64,000 nucleotides of DNA. It comes from G963662675 sp963676845 (GTDB lineage Bacteria; Bacteroidota; Bacteroidia; Bacteroidales; Prolixibacteraceae). Under the pieces are notes generated by a model. It made no database searches and was not told the DNA's origin. It saw only the letters and a program-made list of their open reading frames with translations. Position 1 is the first letter of the stretch; each line of letters starts with the position of its first letter. The stretch is from positions 1 through 64,000 of the forward strand of contig CAXXKK010000010.1 of the NCBI GenBank assembly GCA_963676845.2, in the 5' to 3' direction. Made by a program: the position numbers and the translations under genes. This document shows, one piece after another, positions 48,829 to 57,800 of the stretch.

Positions 48829-49888
48829 TGACCTTAAGCAAAAAATACCAACAACTAAAAAAAGCCGGACACATCGTGTTTTGGTTAATTAGTCTTGGTT
48901 TTGCTTTTACCGCATTTTACGTTGCATCCGATCATCAATTAGGTATTACTCCAAAAATAATCCGAAGTACTATATTGCTTAATCTGGGGTTTGCTTTTGC
49001 TGTATACACAAATTTCTATTTTTTAATTCCCAAACTTTTAAAAAAACAGAAATACATTTTCTACATATTTGGATTAATATCTACACTGGCATTTTCATCA
49101 ATTATAATTCTTTTCCTATTTCTTATTTTTGAGGATCAATCAATAAGCAAACAGCTTTTCTCAACTCACTTTTTCACATCTCTAGGCTATGTTTTAATTA
49201 CTTCACTGGCAAAATTTGCAACCGACTGGATTGAGCTGCAAGATATATCGCTACGCTACCATAAAGTAGAAAGGGAAAAATTAGAAGCAGAGCTTGAAAC
49301 ACTGAAAGCACAGATAAATCCGCATTTTCTTTTCAATAGTCTAAATAATATCTATTCACTGGCACTGGTTAATTCTGAAAAAGCACACCAGAACTTATTC
49401 TCAAGCTTTCCGATCTCATGCGTTACGTCTTGTATGAATCAAGAGAAGATTTTACCCCTTTAAAAAAAGAAATTGAGTTTATTAAAAACTTTATTGACCT
49501 TCAGCGTGTACGCTTAAATGATAAAGTTGACATTCAATTTGACATTAGTGGTAAAATCTCAGACCAGCACGTAATGTCGCTTTGTTTTGAGCCGTTTATA
49601 GACAATGCTATTAAACATGGGGCAAGATCATCTGTAGAAACACCATTCATCCATATATCCTTTAAAATAGCCGAAAACAAGCTTTACTTTAGTGCAATTA
49701 ATTCATGCGATTGCATTGAAAAAGAAAAAAATGATACAGCACATGGTATTGGCTTAAAAAATATTCGGCAGCGTTTAGCGTTCCTGTATAAAACAGATGA
49801 ATATCATTTAGAAATATCTAAAAAGGAAGATACTTTTAATGTAAACCTGGAATTGCATTTAAAAGATCGTGATTTTAATACATTATAA
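48828..49888 (+). pseudogene. LytS-type sensor histidine kinase, frame broken
   Basis: Two open frames together encode one kinase. The first part (48828 to about 49386) has four transmembrane helices (roughly 16-32, 46-66, 76-101, 113-130) and the phosphoacceptor His166 in AQINPHFLFNSLNN. The second part, whose readable frame resumes by 49387, has LKLSDLMRYVLYES, the N box FEPFIDNAIKHG and the G box GIGLKNIRQRL. The break is at 49377-49389: either a 2-bp CA gain in GCACACC or loss of one A in the preceding A-run would explain it. It may be a real lesion, a slippage switch or a sequencing error. The paired regulator downstream is intact. Confidence 0.85.
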
Positions 49889-49936
49889 ATGATGTAATTT
49901 TTTTAAGCTTTCAATACTTATTAAAAGTAAAGTAAA

Positions 49937-49972
49937 TAGCCTGTTTTATATTCAATATCTTTTAAGGCTATC
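49937..49972. other. Inverted repeat upstream of the LytTR regulator gene
   Basis: ATAGCCT and AGGCTAT are separated by about 22 bp in the 113-bp gap between kinase and regulator. It could be a mRNA stem or a protein site; there is no T-run after it. Confidence 0.35.
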
Positions 49973-50001
49973 GAAATTCTGAAATCAAAAATTATACTCC
50001 G

Positions 50002-50709
50002 ATGAAAGTTAAAGCTGTAATAGTTGATGATGAACCTCTTGCAAGACAAATAATATGCAAATATGCGACTGACATCCCTGATCTTGAAATTACCGGAGAA
50101 TGTGAGGATGCTATTCATGCCCATAAATTTTTAAATGAAAATCAGGTTGACCTTATGTTTTTAGATGTGAATATGCCTAAAATTTCCGGTCTCGATTTTA
50201 TTAAGAATCTGTCTAAACCCCCACTGGTTATTTTAACCACAGCTTACACCAACTATGCTCTTGAAAGTTATGAGCTAAACATACTGGATTATTTAAAAAA
50301 GCCATTTAGTTTTGAGCGCTTTTTTAAAGCTTTTCAGAAAGCAGAGACACAACTATCATTATTGAATAAACATCAATCTATAGCAAGTGATAATTTTATC
50401 TTCATTAAATCGAATAAAAAAGCAGTTCGTATTAATATTGATGAGATTACAATTATTGAAGGCCTTGGTGATTACATAAAAATTCATTTAAAAGACAATC
50501 ACTATATAACAAATCTAACCATGAAAAAGATGAAAGAACTTCTCCCTGAAAACGAGTTCTTTCGTATCCACAAATCTTTTATCATTCGTTTAGCCTCAGT
50601 AGAAGCTATTGAAGGAAACCAGATAACAATAGGAAAAGAAAAAATTCCAATTGGGAATATCTACAAACAAGCTTTTAACGAGCTAATCGAAACAAAATAC
50701 ATCAAGTAG
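50002..50709 (+). CDS. LytTR-family response regulator
   Basis: 235 residues. The receiver domain (1-120) has the acidic pocket VDDE (8-11), phospho-acceptor Asp55 (LMFLDVNMP), Thr in ILTTAYTNYAL and Lys in DYLKKPF. A LytTR DNA-binding domain follows (about 130-233): FIFIKSNKKAVRINIDEI and FFRIHKSFII. LytTR proteins bind direct repeats spaced by one or two helical turns. It is the partner of the broken LytS kinase upstream. Confidence 0.93.
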   Translation: MKVKAVIVDDEPLARQIICKYATDIPDLEITGECEDAIHAHKFLNENQVDLMFLDVNMPKISGLDFIKNLSKPPLVILTTAYTNYALESYELNILDYLKKPFSFERFFKAFQKAETQLSLLNKHQSIASDNFIFIKSNKKAVRINIDEITIIEGLGDYIKIHLKDNHYITNLTMKKMKELLPENEFFRIHKSFIIRLASVEAIEGNQITIGKEKIPIGNIYKQAFNELIETKYIK

Positions 50710-50740
50710 TTTCACCTCAATAGTAGAAAAAAGAAATTGC

Positions 50741-50800
50741 CTGCTTAGAGAATTATTTTTTGTGCTTAGGAAAATTATTTTCCTGCTTAAGAAATTCAAA
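50741..50800. repeat. Three imperfect 21-bp tandem repeats after the LytTR gene
   Basis: Three units around TGCTTAgrAAaTTaTTTT start near 50741, 50762 and 50782, about two helical turns apart. They begin about 30 bp after the regulator stop codon. The repeat length resembles LytTR operators, but the position between converging genes is odd for an operator. Confidence 0.5.
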
Positions 50801-50840
50801 AGGGATAAGCATCCATTTTGATGTCGATGCCTTATCCTTT
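50799..50840. terminator. Candidate bidirectional terminator between LytTR and nitroreductase genes
   Basis: Stem GGATAAGCATC/GATGcCTTATCC with one bulged C (50803-50813 with 50825-50837). On the minus strand it is followed by CTTTTG, on the plus strand by CTTTCC. U-tracts are short, so activity is uncertain. Confidence 0.5.
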
Positions 50841-50973
50841 CCAAGCTTATGCTTACAGAACTTCAATGCTACTATAAAACTCGATGTTTCTCGAAAATTT
50901 CAGAATAGTTCTTCATGGTATAATTTGCCACAAGACACTCAATGTTCTTTGCAAAGTTCTCTAAGAAACGAAC

Positions 50974-51714
50974 TTAAAAATCAAAGCCTTGCTCCTTAAG
51001 AGTCGTCATTAATTTGTCAGAGAAGAAAATATTATCTGCTTTCTTATATCTTACATCAGTGAATACTTGTGCCAGATTATCTTTCCCGTTTTCTTTTGCA
51101 AATTGTTTTGAACTCTCAAGGCTTTCTTTTTCATGATATAGTTCATCAATTTTATCTGAAGTGTAATCCTCATATTTCTCGTTATGAACTACAGCATTTA
51201 AAGGCAAGCGATCTGTTAAACCCGGATCTTCATCAGGATATCCCATTGTAATGGTTGTAATAGGCACAACTCCTTTGGGCAATTCCATTGCGTCAATAAT
51301 TTCTTTAGCATTATAAAGGGCTGTTCCCAGATAACAAATTCCCAAACCATTATCTTCTGCTTCAACAGAAATATTTTGAGCAAAAAGCATCGCATCAATC
51401 GTTGAATTCATCAACCAAAGGAGATTATTATATCCTGCATCTGCATTTCTGTTTTTACACCATAAATTAAAACGGTTTACATCGGCACAAATAGTCAATA
51501 CTACCGGAGCCTGAGTTGCCATTCCTTGATTAAAATGAAAAGGAGCTAGTTTTTCTTTCATCACAGTATCTCTGGTAACAACAACGCTATACAATTGCAT
51601 ATTACCTGTAGTCGATGCTCTTGTGCCTGCTTCAATTATCTTATTCAATAATTCATCTGATATTTTATCTTCTTTATATTTCCGGATTGAGCGGTGTTGA
51701 AATATTGTGTTCAT
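50974..51714 (-). CDS. Nitroreductase-family flavoprotein
   Basis: 246 residues from the ATG at 51714 (MNTIFQHRSIRKYKED, the typical nitroreductase start with FMN-phosphate-binding HRSIRKY). TRASTTGNMQLYSVV near 33 and GLGICYLGTALYN near 140 are family patterns. It uses NAD(P)H and FMN to reduce nitro compounds, quinones or flavins; the natural substrate is unknown. A longer upstream reading would translate a dispersed palindromic repeat and is rejected. After the stop, the same frame stays open for 33 more codons. Confidence 0.88.
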   Translation of the reverse strand: MNTIFQHRSIRKYKEDKISDELLNKIIEAGTRASTTGNMQLYSVVVTRDTVMKEKLAPFHFNQGMATQAPVVLTICADVNRFNLWCKNRNADAGYNNLLWLMNSTIDAMLFAQNISVEAEDNGLGICYLGTALYNAKEIIDAMELPKGVVPITTITMGYPDEDPGLTDRLPLNAVVHNEKYEDYTSDKIDELYHEKESLESSKQFAKENGKDNLAQVFTDVRYKKADNIFFSDKLMTTLKEQGFDF

Positions 51715-51760
51715 AATAATTATGCCTTTAGAAATTAAAAATTCAAAGGTAGCAAATATT

Positions 51761-51840
51761 GTCATTCTGAGCGGAGCGAAGAATCTGTTTGAGAAACGGC
51801 AATAATGCTTCAGCAGATTCCTCCCTTCGGTCGGAATGAC
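51761..51840. repeat. Dispersed palindromic repeat (REP/MITE-like), copy 1
   Basis: An 80-bp element that starts GTCATTCTGAGCGGAGCGAA and ends with the near-complement CCTTCGGTCGGAATGAC, so it can fold into a long hairpin. A related 114-bp element is at 62307-62420. The same end sequences are widespread in intergenic DNA of Bacteroidota (recalled). It encodes no transposase. Confidence 0.85.
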
Positions 51841-51850
51841 AACAACAAAT

Positions 51851-51882
51851 AAAAAAGGGGAACCTAACGGCTCCCCCTTTTT
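51851..51882 (-). terminator. Terminator of the giant Ig-like protein gene
   Basis: Leftward, 18 bp past the stop: stem GGGGAGCC/GGTTCCCC with loop GTTA, flanked by A-run and TTTTTTT. Confidence 0.88.
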
Positions 51883-51899
51883 AATCAATCAATTCGGCA

Positions 51900-54800
51900 T
51901 TACCTTTTGACAATTCTTTCAGTTTTAACAACTACATCATCTTCAATTAGAGTGATGAAGTATATGCCACTGCTTAGATCACCAGCTGAAATTGTACCTG
52001 TTGGATCAACAATGTCTTTAACTCTTTGACCAGCAACATTAGTTATAATGATGCGAGATAAGTCTTCGATATTGTCAATTTTCAGTTCATTTTCAAATGG
52101 ATTAGGATAAACTATATACTCCTGAGAATCTACTACAGGATCTTCAGTTCCATCAAGTAAGTCATCACCAGTTTTGAATACCCATGTTTCAGTATCAGAA
52201 ATACCTACGAACATGTTACCTGCTGTATCTTCGATTGCACCTGGATCAACTAATACATAATATGTAGTACTTACATTCATTCCTCCGATTTCAGAATCAT
52301 ACTCATATGTGAATGTTATAGTAGAACCATCAAACATTGAAGGATCAAGTTCAACTTCAATTGTATCAAGATTCATGTACTTAGGAATAACATAAGCACT
52401 TCCTCCAATTGAAGATAACTGAACATCTTCGCTTAATACCATTTCAAACATTGGGTGATTATTTTCAGTCACCTCATTATTACTTGGAGACAAGCTAACA
52501 ATTGTTGGTGCTTCAACATCACCACCTGTTGTGAAGTTCCACTTATCAGGGTTAACAAGTCCAGCATAAGCCACATGACTTGGCAATGTATTTGTAATTG
52601 CACCATAATCAACAACTACGTGATAATTAGTATTTGCTTCTAATGTTTCACCATAAAGGATTCTAACAATATTTCCATCGAAGATCACTGAATTTTCATC
52701 AGTAATATCAACACTTTGCACCAATGTACCTGTTGCAGTTTCAACAACATCTACAGAACCTGTACCTGCCATAACATCCATATCGAATGTTAATGATAGT
52801 AATAACGTACCACCAACTTCAGTTGCATCGTCTTCTGGAGTCGTTGCAATCATTTCAGGTGCAGTTAAATCTTCAGTTGTAAATGTCCAAACTGTAGGAT
52901 CCATAATTCCTTGGAACATTTCATTTGTACCATCGGTTTTTGCATTAGTAAATGCAGCTTCTTCTACCAATACATAGTATTTAGTATTAGATTTAAATGG
53001 TTTGCGTTCGAAATCAATAGTTACAGTTTTCTTAGTAGTTGGATCTAACTCAATTCTATCATTAGCGTCTTCTACTCTAATTAAATCATGAGCATTACCA
53101 TCTTCATCATAGATAGAAATAATACCACCACCTAGGTCAACTTCTTTATCAAATGTAATTGTTAGACTTTCATATACATATACACCGTCAGACTCTGGTT
53201 CTGGAGTTAAATCTGTATAGAATACAGTATAACTATCCGCAGTAAAGTATGTCCAAGTAGAATAATCACTTTCAGCTATTCCTGCATATGAATTTGGAGT
53301 TGTAGCTTGATCCAAAATAGCTCCTACTGGAATAGTAACATAGTATTCTTCATTATTTCCACGAGCAACCTGAGGATCAATTACAAGAGTTGTTTCAATA
53401 TCCTCTCCTTCAAAGTCTTTTGCATAAACTAATGTTGAAGCATCAATTGTTTCTGCTAATGTACCATTACTACGATAGATATTAATGTTACCAGTACCTG
53501 GTTGTACATCTTCATCAAAAGTAACAGTTAAAGCTCTGTTAGCTGGTAGATAAGCGTCATTGTAATTAAACATTGGTTTTAGCTCATCACCATCTTCATA
53601 AAGAACAACTTCTGGTGCTTTATTATCAACAACTGTGAATGCGACTATAGTAGAAACAGAATGTGGATTCCAAAGATCTGCATCAACGAAGTTATTTAAA
53701 CTATCAACCAAATCAGGGATATCACTGTTAACATCATCAATTCCTGCAGGATTGAAAGTTACTAATACAACTTCTTCTGAGTCAAAACTAACTCTTGGAT
53801 CAATAGTAATAACAGTTTTTTCTGCATTTATAGTTGCATCAAAACCTTTTGCTTCACCTGTTCCATCAGTTAGAGCTAAGTAATCAGTAAGGTCATCATT
53901 TATTAATTCGTTGAAATAACCGATTGCAACATCTTGTCCTGTGTAATCAGCTTCAACAATTCCTCTATTAAATGTAATTGTAATAGACTCATCTACTGCT
54001 ACATCAACAGAATTATTTGATGGACTAAATACAACAGAAGGAGATTCTTTTAATTGTGTTGTGAAAGTAACTGATTGTGCAGCTACAACATTATTAGCAT
54101 CATCTTCAAATACTTCTCCGAAACTAATAGTATAAGTTACATTAGAACCTAATCCACGATCTGGAGTAATAACGAAATAGCTAAAGTTATCATCGCCATC
54201 TGCATCTACAACAGCGTCATCAGGATATGTTGCTGGTTCAACAACACCTACTCTTGAATGGAATGCAACGTCATGACCACTAGCATCAACTAAGGAAACT
54301 AATGTATCAACGTCAGCAGGAATAATTTCTGAATTATCAAGCATTCTTACTACTTCAGAAAATTCTACATAAATAGCTCCTGTTGTTTGTGGATTTACTA
54401 AGTCAGCATCAATTTCATCTCCGTCTGCATCTTCAGTTAAGAATGAAACTGCAGGAGAAACGCTATCTGCAATATCAAAATGCCATGAATCATCGTCATT
54501 AGTATTTCCAGCTGCATCAGCTACAATATCTTCTTTAAAGATAATTTCATATCCATGCTCACCATCAGTTAAAGTAGCTTCCGGATCAATTGTCAGAGTA
54601 TTACCATCAATAGTAACTTTTTCTGTATCAGTCAATATTATTACCTCAATTGTTCTTCCGTTATCATCTTTGATAGTAATATCACCACGACCAGCTGTAG
54701 GTGCAACTACGATATCCTCATTGAATGTTGCAACAATTTCTCCATCAGGAGTTCCTGAAGTTGATAACCACCAATCTTGACCAGCATCATAAGGAGTTGA

Positions 54801-57800
54801 ACTTACGATATAAGGGTCTTCAGTATCAGTTGTAGAGAATGTATAAGTAGTCTGGTCAAATAAACCTGGATATACATTTACTTCTACTCCATTATCAATG
54901 TTTGGAGTAGGTATAGTTTCTGCTACATCAGTTACAACACCTTTATCAATATTCACATAATATTCAGTATTTTGAGCTAAAGCACGCTGAGGAATTGTAA
55001 TTTCCAATTCATCAGATTCACCAAGGCTATACAAATGATTGTCAATTGCAATTGCTAATACATTATCTGCAGAACGGTAGAAGTAAATATTTCCAGAACC
55101 TACCGCAATATCATCAGCAAATGTTAATGTTAATGTATTTTCTTCAGTTGGATCGATATCAATTGCTCCATTGTCTCCATAAACAGCTACAGTAGGAACA
55201 GTAATATCAGCCGTTTTGAATGCATGCACTTCAACAGCTTCCTGTGCAGTGTAGTTTGTCACATCAGTAGCAACTACAACTAATTTATACTCAGTTTCAG
55301 AATCAGTAGCAATTGTTAATTCTGTTCCAAAATCACCATTAACAGTAACAGGAGTTCCATTATCAATTAAATAAGAAACAGAAGGTGTTGCTGCAGTAGC
55401 TGCCAATAATTGATAATAAGCAATTGCATCTTCATCATAATTCAAAGCAACTGTAACATCAGTTCCATTTTTATTTTCAATGATTTGCAATCCAGGGTTA
55501 ACTGTTGCTGTTGTATTATATGGGTCAGCTAAAGTACCAGCAGGAGCTGTATAGTCACCTATAATCAAAACATAATCTGCTGTAGCCATTGCATGATGAT
55601 CATCTGTTGCATCTACAATATTCTTTAAACTAACAACATAATTAGTATAACTTTCAAAATCATTAAAAATCTCAGCATTCGAGATAGTAATGGTTTTGGC
55701 ATCCTCGCTAATTGTTGCATTAAAGTCAAATATAAGATTTGGAGCAAAACGCTCTCCTATTGTAATGATATTAGCATCATCGGTATTATCTGAACCATTA
55801 TTTACTAGATTATCACTATCAACATCAACATAAGTACCATTATCATTAAACATGATTGGCTCATCAAATGTTATAGTAATATCAGTATTTCTTGACACAT
55901 ACATATACATAGGTGAGTTTGGTATATGGAACCCAGATACTGCAAAATCAGTAATTATTGGTGCATTTACATCACCAGTACTGAAGTACCAGTCATCAGC
56001 TAAAGTTACAGCTTCACTTTCAACTCCCAAATCATCTTCAACTGCTCCATCAGCAACAGTAATTCTGTACTCTGCATTTTCTGCCAAGTCTACTAATTCA
56101 ACAGAAATCATATTTCCGTCTACGTCAACGTTAGGCGAACTCAAATAATATTCCTGAGCCAATGAATAATCCTGTCCAACAAGAATATAAACTCCAATTG
56201 TTTTTTCATCTGCTTCATCTGTTAATTCAATATCTTCATTGAAAACAATATTTAGGTTAGCAGAAGTAGAAACTTTATCTGATTCATCAGCAGGAGTTGA
56301 TAAGCCTGTCATAACATAAGGTGCATCATTTTCATCTGTTGCAAATACCCATGCATTATTGGTGTAGATACTAGCTAAACCATTAAAATCTTGTGTATCA
56401 TATGGAATGTCATAATCTTCTTGATCAATTGCAGCCAAATAATCAAGATTATCAAGACTAAAGTCAGAAACTAATTCCAAGCCATCCCACTCATTCTGAT
56501 TTGAAGACATATCTTTCAATATCCCTTTAGTTGAGCTTACAACATAGTATTTTACAGCACCATCATTGTATAATGAAGCAGTAAAAGGGTCATGCGCAAT
56601 AGAAACATAATATTCATCATGGTCAAAATCATTAGTTATTGCAACATCTGCTGAATTTACATCAATACGAGTCTGTGTACCTTCAGTAAAATCCTGACCA
56701 TCATATGTATAATCAGTGATATAGAAACTACCTGTTCCTTTTGCAATAGGTTCATCAAAATAAATTTGAATATCTTCAGCTAAAGCAGCATCGCTAGATG
56801 GGCTTTCTACACCTGGAACTTCAGCACCAACAACCTCTGGTTGAGTTTCATCACCAGTTGTAAAATAGAAATCATACTCAATATTAGGATCATTTTCAGC
56901 TCCTACATAATGAGAACCATCACTATCTTTAATAGCATCGCCATCGATCACTAAATAATAGGTTGTTTCATCCTCGAACTCTTCTAAAGCTTCAAAAATT
57001 AAGTCAACTGTAACAGTTGAACCAGAGAAACTAAGTTCTGTATCGGTAGCAGTTGCAATTAATACATCAGCTACTTGTTCATTATATTGGTAAACTTCAA
57101 CAACATTACCACCTGCATATGTATTATCATATTGAACAGCTTCGTCAAAAGTCAATGAAATTTCCTTGTCAGTATTTAAATCAACACGACTAACTTCAGT
57201 TGCCTCAGCAGCAGGAACAGAAGAGGCCAAATCAGGAGTATCTTCAGTTTCAAATGTTGTGCTTGCACCAATGTTGTAATTTTCATCAACATTATTATCA
57301 ATAAATGAACTATCAGCTACAGCTAAATAATAAGTAGTACCTTCATTCAACTCTATTGTTGGTTGAAGAGTAAAAACAGTTTCATTACTTTGATTGATTA
57401 TTCTCAATGGAATAATTTCGCCAGATTCAGAACCTTTACGAAGGATAACTTTATCTGTATCAAAAGCTAAATTAGAAGGTACATTATATAATACAGGTTC
57501 ACTAAATTCTAATTCTAAATCAGGAGTTAATGACACATTTGTTTTTACAAAATCAAATGTTACTGTAGGACGTTCTTCATCATTAATATCTACAGTCCAG
57601 TTTTTAGCAGATCCAGAATTTGCACCACCTTTAACATTAGTATCTTCATAACCTGCAGAAACATTTACTGTATATGTTTCTTCACTTGTAAATGGACTTT
57701 CTGGTGTAATTGTTGCAGTGTTACGGAATGAATTATAAGTTGCAGTGAAAGGAACTGTTACACCTTCGTGTACAATTGTAATTAAACTTGCAATATTGTC

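Noticed and set aside
50741..50800. CRISPR array
   Set aside because: Only three imperfect AT-rich 21-bp units without spacers and no cas genes in the window.
51715..51888. 58-codon upstream extension of the nitroreductase
   Set aside because: The extra peptide translates the dispersed palindromic repeat at 51761-51840; the enzyme family starts at the ATG at 51714.
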